Shown piece after piece: positions 1-8,120 of a DNA stretch of 27,214 nt (positions are counted from its first letter, which is position 1; each line of letters starts with the position of its first letter). A model generated the notes under the pieces. It was given only the letters and a program-made list of their open reading frames with translations. It did not search any database and was not told the DNA's origin. Both the position numbers and the translations under genes were made by a program. This DNA is from DASPJQ01 sp035299065 (lineage in GTDB: Bacteria > Bacteroidota > Bacteroidia > Flavobacteriales_D > UBA2798): NCBI GenBank assembly GCA_035299065.1, contig DATGXI010000046.1:1-27214 (forward strand), in the 5' to 3' direction.

Positions 1-24
1 TTTTAAGGACTTGAAACATTAACC

Positions 25-2937
25 ATGAAGTTTAACCCAAAATCAATTTTACCCCACGTTGTTGCCGTGTTGCTTTTTATTGCGTTATCAGCAGCTTATT
101 TTCAACCAGTGCTTGATGGCAAAAAATTGCGGCAGTATGATAACACCACTTTCCAGGGCACCTCTAAAGAGATAAGAGATTTTCGTGAAAAATTTGGTGA
201 TGAGCCATTGTGGACCAACGCGGTTTTTGGCGGTATGCCTGCGGCACTTATTTCAGTAAAATACTACAACAACTGGATGACTCACATTGAGCGTACATTC
301 CAGCTTTGGCTGCCCCACCCCATGAATATTATTTTTATTTGCATGCTTGGGTTTTACATTATGTTCCTTTGTTTACGTGTTGATCCCTGGTTGGCTATGG
401 TTGGTGGAATTGCTTTTGGTTTTTCAACTTACAATTTTTTGATCATTGAAGCCGGCCACAATACCAAAGCCGTGGCCATGGCCTGGATGGCTCCCGTTAT
501 AGGGGCTATGGTTTATACTTACAGGAGCAAAGCTCTTTGGGGTGCGGCCATACTTGCATTGTTTTTTGCTTTTGAACTTCGTGCAAACCACCTGCAGGTT
601 ACTTATTACCTGGTAATTATTTTGGTTTTTTACGGTATTGCTGAGTTTGTACAATTTACGTTAAAAGGTCAATTAAAAAAATTCCTGATACGCTCGTTAT
701 TTGTTATAAGTGCTATTGGCATTGGTGTACTTCCAAATTACTCGATGCTTAAAACCATACTTTCTGTGGCCGATGAAACAACACGCGGCCAGTCAAATCT
801 TACCATTGGTCCTGATGGCAAGCCTAACGCTGGTGACAAAACAAGCGGCTTAAACCGTTCTTACATTGTTGACTACAGTTATGGCCGTACCGAATCATTT
901 AACTTATGGGTACCTAACGCAGTAGGAACTAACGAAGCAATTGGAAATAACGAAAGCGTTATTGAGAATATAGAAAATCCACAGGTTGCCCAGCAGGTTG
1001 CCAAATCAGCCTCTTATTGGAGCGATGAAAGCAATGGTGGGCCAAATTACCTTGGAGCAACCGCCATAACACTTTTCGTGATTAGTTTTCTTTTTATAAC
1101 CGATTTGACTATTTGGGCATTTTTTGCAGCCGGTGTATTGGCGCTCATGCTGGCATGGGGAAAAAATTCGGTGGGAATTACTTATTTTTTAGGAGCTGTA
1201 ACCATTCCGTTTGCCGCCTGGCTTCTCCTGAAAAAGAAAAACATTGCGGGCATCATTACCCTTGTTGTAGGAATTATTTGCATTTATTTAGGAGCTAAGA
1301 GTCCTGACATGACCAATTTCTTTATTGACAAGGTGTGGGGCTACAATAAATTCAGGGCAGTTACCATTATACTGGTGGTATGCCAGGTGGTTGTTCCTTT
1401 ACTGGGTATTTGGGGAATACACTATCTTGTAAAGAACCACGAGGAATGGAAAAAACGAATTAATCATTTTTACATTGCGGCAGCGCTTATCCTGTTAGCT
1501 GGCGTAACATTTACAATAGTAGGTTCCGGTAGTTTTGATTTCCTGAGCGCACGTGAAAAAACCATGTTTGCCGATGCCGTTAGCCAAAACGTAAACAATG
1601 TGCAGCAAATGGATTTTATCAACCAATATAAATCCGAATTAGTAGGTGCACGTTCATCTATTTTTATGAGCGATGCATTGCGTACACTGGCATTAATGGC
1701 TGGGGTGTTGCTATTCATTTTCTTGTTCATACGGAACATTGTAAGCAAGTATATTCTTTATGGTGCACTTGGGCTTTTAATATTAATTGATCTATGGAGC
1801 GTTGACATACGTTATTTAAATAATGACGAAGGACAAAACGGTGGATATATAAGCTGGGTAGAACCCGAGCAACAATCAATGCCTCACTATGCCGATGCAG
1901 CCGACTATGCCATTTTTGAAACTGAATTGCGCCAGCAGCCACAATTGGCACAATCCATTGCACAACTGGAGGAAACCTTCCGTAAAAATAAAGAAGCTGA
2001 TTTAGGCGAAAGTGCATTGACTTTACAGGAAAGCGATAACATTCGCTTCAGGGAACTTGGATTTGCTACCAATTACCGTGTATTGAACCTTGACAATCCG
2101 TTCAACGATGGACGTACCTGCTACTTCCATAAATCAATTGGAGGATACACCGGTGCAAAACAAAAACGAATACAGGAAATAGTTGAGTTCCATTACCAGC
2201 GCGAACTTCAAAGCTTTAATCCTGCTTTCCAGTCTAACGACTTAAATAAAATTCGCGATGCATTTAAAAATGCACAGGTACTTGGTATGATGAATGCAAA
2301 ATACATCATCTTAAATCCCAAAGGAAAGGGTACCATTGAACTGCGTGCCGATACCGTTATACCTCCGCGTGAACAACCTGGAGTAATTATAAATGGATTT
2401 GCATTTGGAAACGGCTGGTTTGTGAAGGATATTAAAACTGTGGCCAATGATAATGAAGAAATTCTTGGCCTTGGGAAAAATGATTTGCGTACCACGGCAA
2501 TCATGCAACAAAAAATGCAGGAAAACATTGGTGCCAAAGCTGGAACAGGTGAAGGCAGTATTAAAATGACTTCTTACCGTCCAAACCGCATGGTGTATGA
2601 AATTGAAAGTAAGGGCCAAAACCTTGCACTGTTTTCAGAAGTTTTTACAAAAGAAGGATGGACCGCTACAATTGATGGTAAAGAAACACCAATTGCCCGC
2701 GCCAACTACCTGTTAAGGGCAATTGAAGTACCTGATGGAAAACACACCGTTGAATTCAAATTTGACTTGCCATCATACCGCAACGGAGAAAAAATTTCTT
2801 TGGTAGGATCTATTCTCATTATTGCGTTGTTGTTATTCGCATTCTACAAAACTTTTTTCAAGGATGCTGGTTTGAGTGACGAAAATACTGTTGCACCCGT
2901 TAATAAGCCAATTGAAAATCCAAACGTGATTGATTAA
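25..2937 (+). CDS. YfhO family multi-pass membrane protein
   Basis: A 970-residue polytopic inner-membrane protein. There is a hydrophobic signal-anchor near residues 10-27, then many membrane segments (about 100-250 and 340-600), then a long soluble part (about 620-930) with a beta-rich C-terminal section, and a last membrane helix near 935-955. The layout, and an early loop containing AGHNTKA, match the YfhO family (GT-C-like fold). In Firmicutes YfhO is linked to adding sugars from a lipid carrier to lipoteichoic acid. Bacteroidota have no such polymer, so the substrate here is unknown; glycosylation of a surface polymer or lipid is inference. The start is the first in-frame ATG in the window, preceded by a purine-rich AAGGAC. 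hutI begins 9 bases after the stop on the same strand, so cotranscription is likely. Family assignment is confident; function is not. Confidence 0.85.
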   Translation: MKFNPKSILPHVVAVLLFIALSAAYFQPVLDGKKLRQYDNTTFQGTSKEIRDFREKFGDEPLWTNAVFGGMPAALISVKYYNNWMTHIERTFQLWLPHPMNIIFICMLGFYIMFLCLRVDPWLAMVGGIAFGFSTYNFLIIEAGHNTKAVAMAWMAPVIGAMVYTYRSKALWGAAILALFFAFELRANHLQVTYYLVIILVFYGIAEFVQFTLKGQLKKFLIRSLFVISAIGIGVLPNYSMLKTILSVADETTRGQSNLTIGPDGKPNAGDKTSGLNRSYIVDYSYGRTESFNLWVPNAVGTNEAIGNNESVIENIENPQVAQQVAKSASYWSDESNGGPNYLGATAITLFVISFLFITDLTIWAFFAAGVLALMLAWGKNSVGITYFLGAVTIPFAAWLLLKKKNIAGIITLVVGIICIYLGAKSPDMTNFFIDKVWGYNKFRAVTIILVVCQVVVPLLGIWGIHYLVKNHEEWKKRINHFYIAAALILLAGVTFTIVGSGSFDFLSAREKTMFADAVSQNVNNVQQMDFINQYKSELVGARSSIFMSDALRTLALMAGVLLFIFLFIRNIVSKYILYGALGLLILIDLWSVDIRYLNNDEGQNGGYISWVEPEQQSMPHYADAADYAIFETELRQQPQLAQSIAQLEETFRKNKEADLGESALTLQESDNIRFRELGFATNYRVLNLDNPFNDGRTCYFHKSIGGYTGAKQKRIQEIVEFHYQRELQSFNPAFQSNDLNKIRDAFKNAQVLGMMNAKYIILNPKGKGTIELRADTVIPPREQPGVIINGFAFGNGWFVKDIKTVANDNEEILGLGKNDLRTTAIMQQKMQENIGAKAGTGEGSIKMTSYRPNRMVYEIESKGQNLALFSEVFTKEGWTATIDGKETPIARANYLLRAIEVPDGKHTVEFKFDLPSYRNGEKISLVGSILIIALLLFAFYKTFFKDAGLSDENTVAPVNKPIENPNVID

Positions 2938-2946
2938 TGCGCACCC

Positions 2947-4185
2947 ATGGCAAGTACATTGTATACACATATTGAAAAACTTGCCGGCATTACCAACAAC
3001 GTTCTTTCACCTTTGCGTGGAAATGAACTAAAGCAGCTTCAGCAAATTTCCAATGCCTGGTTATTTGTTAAGGATGGTATTATTGCCGATTTCGGGGAAA
3101 TGAAAAATCTTCCTTCCTACCGCGTTGACGAAACAGTTAATTGCGAACATCAAACCATTTTACCTACCTGGTGCGATAGCCACACACACCTTGTTTATGC
3201 CGCCACACGTGAAGATGAATTTGTAGACCGCATAAACGGCTTAAGCTACCAGGAAATTGCCGCACGTGGTGGTGGAATTCTGAACTCCGCTAAAAAAATT
3301 GCAACTGCATCTGAAGAAGAATTAGTACGTTCAGCGTTGTTGAGGCTAAGTGAAGTGGTGCATTGTGGCACGGGTGCCATTGAAATTAAAACCGGTTACG
3401 GGTTAACTGTGAAAGAAGAATTAAAAATGCTTCGCGTGATTGAACAAATAAAGTCATTGTCGCCCATTCCGGTAAAAGCAACTTTACTTGCTGCTCATGC
3501 CGTTCCTGCTGAATATAAACTGGACAAAAAGGCGTATATTGATACTATTGTAAATGAACTAATACCTGAAGCCGCCAAATTGAACGTTGCTGAATTTTGT
3601 GATGTGTTTTGCGAAGAAAATTACTTTACGCCTGATGAAACAGTCTATATATTGGAGGCCGGCAAAAAACACGGCATGCAACCAAAAGTACATGCCAATC
3701 AATTGGCGCAAAGTGGCGGAGTACAGGCAGGTATTAAAACGGGAGCAATTAGCGTTGATCACCTTGAGTACGTTCTTGAGCCAGAATTGGAAGCGCTAAA
3801 AAACAGTTCTACCATTGCAACCATTTTACCGGGAGCTCAATTTTTTTTACAATTGCCCTACCCTCCAGCCCGAAAAATGCTTGACAACAACATTGCTCTT
3901 TCCATTGCCAGTGATTATAATCCCGGAAGTTCTCCCAGCGGAAACATGAGTTTTATGATTTCACTGGCCTGCATTCATTACAAACTGAATCCTGAAGAAG
4001 CCATAAACGCAGCTACCATAAATGGAGCTTTCGCCATGAATGTAAATAAAACACATGGAAGCATTGAGAAGGGCAAAATAGCGAGTTTTATGATCACCAA
4101 AAAAGGAACCGGTTATCCATTCATTGCCTATTCATTCGCAAACAATACCATTGACAGGGTTATTATTGCAGGAAAAAAATTCTGA
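2947..4185 (+). CDS. hutI: Imidazolonepropionase
   Basis: Cytoplasmic amidohydrolase of histidine degradation. It hydrolyses 4-imidazolone-5-propionate to N-formimino-L-glutamate. At 412 residues it has the normal family length. Metal and catalytic positions are visible: H79 and H81 in DSHTHLV, H184 in AAHAVP, H249 in VHANQL, H272 in VDHLEY and D323 in SDYNPGS. The run after the HTH motif (TREDEF) is also typical of HutI rather than other amidohydrolases. It starts 9 bases after the yfhO-like gene and ends 8 bases from the convergent lipoprotein gene. No hutH, hutU or hutG lies in the window, so the rest of the pathway must be elsewhere, or the gene has been separated from it. Confidence 0.96.
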   Translation: MASTLYTHIEKLAGITNNVLSPLRGNELKQLQQISNAWLFVKDGIIADFGEMKNLPSYRVDETVNCEHQTILPTWCDSHTHLVYAATREDEFVDRINGLSYQEIAARGGGILNSAKKIATASEEELVRSALLRLSEVVHCGTGAIEIKTGYGLTVKEELKMLRVIEQIKSLSPIPVKATLLAAHAVPAEYKLDKKAYIDTIVNELIPEAAKLNVAEFCDVFCEENYFTPDETVYILEAGKKHGMQPKVHANQLAQSGGVQAGIKTGAISVDHLEYVLEPELEALKNSSTIATILPGAQFFLQLPYPPARKMLDNNIALSIASDYNPGSSPSGNMSFMISLACIHYKLNPEEAINAATINGAFAMNVNKTHGSIEKGKIASFMITKKGTGYPFIAYSFANNTIDRVIIAGKKF

Positions 4186-4193
4186 GAAAAAAG

Positions 4194-4709
4194 TTAAGGG
4201 TAAATTTCGCCTGATTCAACCAGGTTGCTTTCGTGAAGAGCCCGGTCCACTAACTGTATATCGTATTTGATTGTATCACCGTCAGGTGAAAATGCATTGT
4301 AATAAATAGGGGTAATGTAAATGATCACGCGTCCTTTTAACGCTTTATTTTTACCGGTTGGTGTAAGTTTTTCGGTGCGGTACCTGAACTCAACAGGGTC
4401 ACCCTGCGCATTCACACCTTGTACCCAATTGCCATTTACCTTTTCGTAATAGCGTAAAAAAACATTGTTGTAGTATTTTGAACTTGTATCAAATGGTGGA
4501 GCAATGTCAGCAGAACCTAATCCTATATCGCCATCACCATCCGTAAAAGAAAACGATAACATAAGCGAATCGTCATTCACCAATTGGTATTCTTTAAATT
4601 CAATAATGGGTTCATCGGGAAAAACTTCCGGTTTAAGGCATCCATAAAATGAAAATGAAGCAGCAAACGCAGCTATCACTACCAATAAATTTAACCTTGC
4701 ATTTCTCAT
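4194..4709 (-). CDS. Putative lipoprotein, unknown function
   Basis: A 171-residue protein with a lipoprotein signal peptide: positive N terminus, a hydrophobic run, then a lipobox ending FYGC with the lipidated cysteine at residue 24. The mature part contains FTDGDGDIGLG near residue 55, an acidic turn seen in many small Bacteroidota lipoproteins, and is otherwise predicted beta-rich. I do not recognise a functional family; a calcium-binding loop is possible but unproven. A promoter-like TATATTTA lies 15 bases upstream of the ATG on the coding strand. The gene is convergent with hutI and diverges from the LuxE-like gene. Confidence 0.75.
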   Translation of the reverse strand: MRNARLNLLVVIAAFAASFSFYGCLKPEVFPDEPIIEFKEYQLVNDDSLMLSFSFTDGDGDIGLGSADIAPPFDTSSKYYNNVFLRYYEKVNGNWVQGVNAQGDPVEFRYRTEKLTPTGKNKALKGRVIIYITPIYYNAFSPDGDTIKYDIQLVDRALHESNLVESGEIYP

Positions 4710-4724
4710 AATAACTTACCTTCG

Positions 4725-4732
4725 TAAATATA
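4725..4732 (-). promoter_or_regulatory. Candidate -7 element (TATATTTA)
   Basis: Read on the minus strand this is TATATTTA, one base from the Bacteroidota -7 consensus TAnnTTTG, 15 bases before the start of the lipoprotein gene. No clear -33 TTTG was found. Confidence 0.4.
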
Positions 4733-4749
4733 GGTTTTTTACGCTTTTA

Positions 4750-5733
4750 ATGGGTTACCCGTTTCATAAAATAACACATATTCAATCTTCTTCAGCATTT
4801 AACGCTGCAGCCCTTGAAATATTTCGTTTACAGGCCAATAATTGTGAGCCTTACAAGAGGTTTTTAAGCCTTTTGGGTATCAATGCGTTAGATATTCAAA
4901 ATGTTGAAGAAATACCTTTTTTACCAATCGAGTTTTTCAAAACCCAACGCGTTTATTGCAGTGATAACGAGCCTCAGGCCCTTTTCACGAGCAGCAAAAC
5001 CACTGGAACTACACCCTCAACACACTATGTAGCCAACCTGGAATTATACAGGCAATCCATTCTTGATGGTTTTGGTTTATTTTTTGGAAATCCCCAAAAA
5101 TATGCCATTCTTGGTTTATTGCCGGGTTATATGGAACGTAAAGAAAGTTCACTTGTGTACATGGTAAATTACCTGCAGGAATTGAGCGGACATGAACTGA
5201 ATGGAAATTTTCTGGACGATTTTGCTTCCTTAAAAAAAACAATTGATCAACTGGAATCACAAAAACAACCTACCTTACTTTTTGGTGTGAGCTATGCTCT
5301 ACTTGATTTCGGCAACAGGTTTCCAACAACATTACATCATACAAGCCTTATTGAAACAGGTGGTATGAAAGGAAAACGGAAAGAATTAACCCGCCATGAG
5401 TTGCATGATGAATTGAAAACGTTTTTTGGAGACCAAACAATTGCATCTGAATACGGCATGACCGAATTGTTGTCACAGGCCTGGTATGACGGAAAAGCAT
5501 TTAAAGCGCCACCATGGATGAAAGTAGTTGTGCGTGGAAAAAATGACCCACTGGACATAACTAACCAGGGCTCAGGTGGGCTCAATGTTATAGACCTTGC
5601 CAACGTGTTTAGTTGCAGTTTTATTGCTACGGGTGATGCCGGAACTGTATATGCTGACGGAAGCTTTAACGTACATGGGCGGCTTGATCACCAGGATGCA
5701 CGTGGATGCAATTTGTTGTATGAAGAAAGCTAA
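4750..5733 (+). CDS. LuxE/PaaK-like acyl-adenylating enzyme
   Basis: A 327-residue soluble member of the adenylate-forming superfamily, closest in layout to LuxE acyl-protein synthetases. Visible motifs: the phosphate-binding loop TSSKTTGTTPSTH near residues 81-93, ETGGMKGKRKEL near 200, SEYGMTELLSQ near 235 (the A5-type motif), and TGDAGTVYADG plus GRLDHQD near 297-315 (the A7/A8-type region). LuxE itself activates a fatty acid as acyl-AMP and holds it on a cysteine before LuxC reduces it. No luxC, luxD, carrier protein or reductase gene is adjacent, so the light pathway is not implied. The acceptor and acyl substrate are unknown. The family usually lacks the long C-terminal lid of full acyl-CoA ligases, and this protein is accordingly short. 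The ATG at 4750 is the only sensible start. Confidence 0.82.
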   Translation: MGYPFHKITHIQSSSAFNAAALEIFRLQANNCEPYKRFLSLLGINALDIQNVEEIPFLPIEFFKTQRVYCSDNEPQALFTSSKTTGTTPSTHYVANLELYRQSILDGFGLFFGNPQKYAILGLLPGYMERKESSLVYMVNYLQELSGHELNGNFLDDFASLKKTIDQLESQKQPTLLFGVSYALLDFGNRFPTTLHHTSLIETGGMKGKRKELTRHELHDELKTFFGDQTIASEYGMTELLSQAWYDGKAFKAPPWMKVVVRGKNDPLDITNQGSGGLNVIDLANVFSCSFIATGDAGTVYADGSFNVHGRLDHQDARGCNLLYEES

Positions 5734-5794
5734 AGAGACTTAAAAATCAATCAATTTCCATTTTTGGAACAATATTTGAATTAAGAATTACAAA

Positions 5795-6340
5795 ATGAAT
5801 AATGTTTATATGAAATCCTTATCCCTATACCTGTTGGCAGTTGTTTTATTGCTCAGCAGTTGCTCACCTAAAGTTGCTTACACCTCTTACCTGGCAAGTA
5901 AGTACCAGCTAACCGAAGATGAATTAAAAAAAGTACAGTTTTATACCAGCGAAGACATTGTATTGTACACGCGTGAAAGTTCTTCTAAAACAGGTACCGA
6001 AAACGGAACAATTGTAGTAAGCAGCAGTGAGGCTGAAAACCAGATCCTGATCAAAAAAGGAACTCCGGGAGTAATGTTAAAACAGGTTGGTACCGATAAA
6101 GTGTATATTAGTTTTGAAGTAGGTGACAACAAATTTCTTGTATTTGGATCAACCGGCCAACGTGAACCATTCAAACTTCAGGCTGAAAGCTGGGATGGCG
6201 GAAGAGGAAAACTATCTTACGATGGTAAAACCTATTATGCAAGCACTCTAAGTGGAACCGCCCACCTGCTGGTATCCATCAAAAAATTCCAGAAGCGAAA
6301 ATCAGACCAGAAGGTTGTTGAGGGACGCAAGGTGGAATAG
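5795..6340 (+). CDS. Putative lipoprotein, unknown function
   Basis: A 181-residue exported protein with a clear lipobox (LLSSC, cysteine 23 from this start). A second ATG at 5810 gives a more standard short signal peptide (MKSLSLYLL...) and may be the true start. An AATATTTG sequence at 5771-5778 resembles a promoter -7 box. The mature part has TEDELKKVQFY followed by strand-rich sequence and a basic C-terminal tail (KKFQKRKSDQK). I do not recognise the family. It lies 61 bases downstream of the LuxE-like gene and could be transcribed with it or alone. Confidence 0.75.
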   Translation: MNNVYMKSLSLYLLAVVLLLSSCSPKVAYTSYLASKYQLTEDELKKVQFYTSEDIVLYTRESSSKTGTENGTIVVSSSEAENQILIKKGTPGVMLKQVGTDKVYISFEVGDNKFLVFGSTGQREPFKLQAESWDGGRGKLSYDGKTYYASTLSGTAHLLVSIKKFQKRKSDQKVVEGRKVE

Positions 6341-6365
6341 CTAATTTATAGTTACACTTTAAGAA

Positions 6366-6390
6366 GTTAGATGTATGGAACAAATCTAAC
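6366..6390 (+). other. Inverted repeat after lipoprotein gene
   Basis: A perfect 7-base stem, GTTAGAT (6366-6372) with ATCTAAC (6384-6390), around an 11-base loop. AGAA/TTCT sequences further out could extend it with a bulge. It lies just past the lipoprotein stop, but no T-run follows, so a role as terminator is weak. Confidence 0.3.
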
Positions 6391-6419
6391 CTCAAACTTC
6401 TGCCTTCTAAAATAATCAG

Positions 6420-6427
6420 TATATTTA
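6420..6427 (+). promoter_or_regulatory. Candidate -7 element (TATATTTA)
   Basis: TATATTTA ends 5 bases before the ATG of the 4Fe-4S protein gene. If it works as a Bacteroidota -7 element, the transcript would start at or next to the start codon. Confidence 0.4.
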
Positions 6428-6432
6428 CGTGC

Positions 6433-7386
6433 ATGAGCACCTCATCTTCGGTTCCCGCATTTTCATGGGACGACTGGTATGAATCAGTTGGAGGAAGAAC
6501 CATTCACATTGATGAAGTGGAGCGGTTACTCAAGGAAATCAAAGAAGACCAGTACAAACGTTTTGACAGTGAAGTTAACCCTGTTAAACATGTTTTTGCA
6601 AGCAATGCCGAAGCAGCTGCACACATTAAGCAAAAAGCAACTGAGTTTGGTGCTGATCTTGTAGGTGTTTGTGAAATTGAACCCAGCGATGTGTACCGGG
6701 GAAAAGTAGTGACAGAAAAATATGCCATTGCATTGGGTCAACGCATGCGTTGGCGCGAATTCCAGGTAGTTCCCTCACGTGAATCGGCAATAGAATGCAT
6801 GCGTATTTATCATTCACTTGGCGAAGTAGTCATAAAACTGGCTGCGCACATACGCAGTTTAGGATATGCATGCAAAATTGAACACCCCATTGGTGATAGT
6901 GACTTGTTGCATGTGCCCATTGCACTAAAAGCAGGTTTTGGTGAATTGGGCAGGCATGGCTCCATTATTAATCCAAAACTGGGCCCGCTTTTCAGGATGG
7001 GAAGTATTGCCACTTCGTTGCCTATGCAAATTGACCATCCCATTGATGCCGGCATTGCCAAATTTTGCGACAAATGCAGGGCCTGCCGCATTTATTGTCC
7101 TGCAAAAGCAATACCCGATGAACGCAGTGCCTATGCCGGAAAAGACCACTTGGGATATGACCGGTACGTAGTAGATACGGCACGCTGTTTTCCTTATTTT
7201 GCAAAACACAATTATTGTTCAATATGCCTTCCGGTTTGTGTATACAACCATAAAGAGTGGGCAAAAGATTTTGAAGGTTTTGAAACAAAACTATTTCCTG
7301 AAATAATTATGGAGGAACCTCCTCCTCCGGCCGATTCAGTACCGGAAGAAAAAAGACATAAGTACAATAAAATTGGAAATCGTTAA
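6433..7386 (+). CDS. Reductive dehalogenase/QueG-like 4Fe-4S protein
   Basis: A 317-residue cytoplasmic protein with a two-cluster ferredoxin module. C212, C215, C218 and C222 (CDKCRACRIYCP) form one set and C252, C262, C265 and C269 (ending CSICLPVC) the other. Before this, residues about 55-205 resemble the corrinoid-binding region shared by reductive dehalogenases and epoxyqueuosine reductase QueG, including AGFGELGRHGSIINPKLGP and the TSLPMQIDHPIDAGI lead-in to the first cluster. The protein has no Tat signal and no membrane anchor partner gene, unlike respiratory RdhA. It lacks the C-terminal HEAT-like part of QueG. It may be a B12-dependent cytosolic reductase, but substrate and cofactor are unproven. 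It converges with the GNAT gene with one base between stop codons. Confidence 0.8.
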   Translation: MSTSSSVPAFSWDDWYESVGGRTIHIDEVERLLKEIKEDQYKRFDSEVNPVKHVFASNAEAAAHIKQKATEFGADLVGVCEIEPSDVYRGKVVTEKYAIALGQRMRWREFQVVPSRESAIECMRIYHSLGEVVIKLAAHIRSLGYACKIEHPIGDSDLLHVPIALKAGFGELGRHGSIINPKLGPLFRMGSIATSLPMQIDHPIDAGIAKFCDKCRACRIYCPAKAIPDERSAYAGKDHLGYDRYVVDTARCFPYFAKHNYCSICLPVCVYNHKEWAKDFEGFETKLFPEIIMEEPPPPADSVPEEKRHKYNKIGNR

Positions 7387-7387
7387 T

Positions 7388-7984
7388 TCAACGCGAAATA
7401 CCTTCAAATACGTTTTCTTTTATTTCTTTCCATTCACTTTTTAAAATACTATAACAACAGGTATTCCTCCTGTGACCATCGGGCATAAGCATGTGACTTC
7501 GCAATATCCCCTCAAATTTCCCTCCTATTTTTTCAATAGCATTTCTTGATGTTATATTACGCTCATCGGTCCTGAATTCAAGGCGTTCAAATTCCAGTTT
7601 TTCAAAAACAAATTGCATCATGAGGAATTTCATGTTGCGGTTCAACCCTGTTTTTTGAAATTCCTTTCCAATCCATGTCCACCCAATTTCAATTCGTGAA
7701 TCGTTGTTTGCAATATTTCCAAAACTGGTGCTGCCTGCAAACCGGTTTTGCGCTTTGTCATAAACAGCAAATGAATAACGTTGGCCTTTGGAACGGTCAT
7801 ACAAAGATGTTTCAATGTAACCTCTCAGCAATTCTTCGTTATGGATTTGTGATGGTGAATATTGCACAAGATCTTTTTCAACGAATGCTATTTTTCCGAG
7901 TTCATGCAAGTGGTCAGGACTTAAAGGACTTAAGCGTACTTTGTCATTTTCAAGTATCAGGTTGGGCTGGCAATCAAAATTCAT
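7388..7984 (-). CDS. GNAT family N-acetyltransferase (RimJ/RimL type)
   Basis: A 198-residue protein with the GNAT fold. An N-terminal RLSPLSPDHLHEL segment is followed by beta strands (YSFAVYDK...FAGSTSF), IEIGWTWIGKEFQKTGLNRNMK for the acetyl-CoA-binding region near residues 98-120, and the typical late motif RTDERNITSRNAIEKIGG near 138-155. These features match RimJ/RimL-type enzymes that acetylate protein N termini or small amines; the substrate cannot be told from sequence. TAATTTTA lies 4 bases upstream of the ATG and may be its promoter. Divergent from the VWA gene, convergent with the 4Fe-4S gene. Confidence 0.88.
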   Translation of the reverse strand: MNFDCQPNLILENDKVRLSPLSPDHLHELGKIAFVEKDLVQYSPSQIHNEELLRGYIETSLYDRSKGQRYSFAVYDKAQNRFAGSTSFGNIANNDSRIEIGWTWIGKEFQKTGLNRNMKFLMMQFVFEKLEFERLEFRTDERNITSRNAIEKIGGKFEGILRSHMLMPDGHRRNTCCYSILKSEWKEIKENVFEGISR

Positions 7985-7988
7985 ATAC

Positions 7989-7996
7989 TAAAATTA
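7989..7996 (-). promoter_or_regulatory. Candidate -7 element (TAATTTTA)
   Basis: On the minus strand TAATTTTA fits TAnnTTT(A/G) and ends 4 bases before the GNAT start codon. Confidence 0.35.
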
Positions 7997-8099
7997 GCAA
8001 TTGATAAAAACGATCCATCTAAACGTGTTGAATTTAAACGTTTTTAACATTAGAGCGCGACCATTTTCAGAAAAGGCACAGTTAATGCAGGTAAACCGT

Positions 8100-8107
8100 T
8101 ATATTTA
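8100..8107 (+). promoter_or_regulatory. Candidate -7 element (TATATTTA)
   Basis: TATATTTA lies 13 bases before the ATG of the VWA-domain gene, in the divergent gap with the GNAT gene. Confidence 0.4.
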
Positions 8108-8120
8108 AGCAGTTATATAA

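Noticed and set aside
4750..5733. Bioluminescence operon
   Set aside because: Only a LuxE-like enzyme is present; no luciferase, reductase or thioesterase gene lies nearby.
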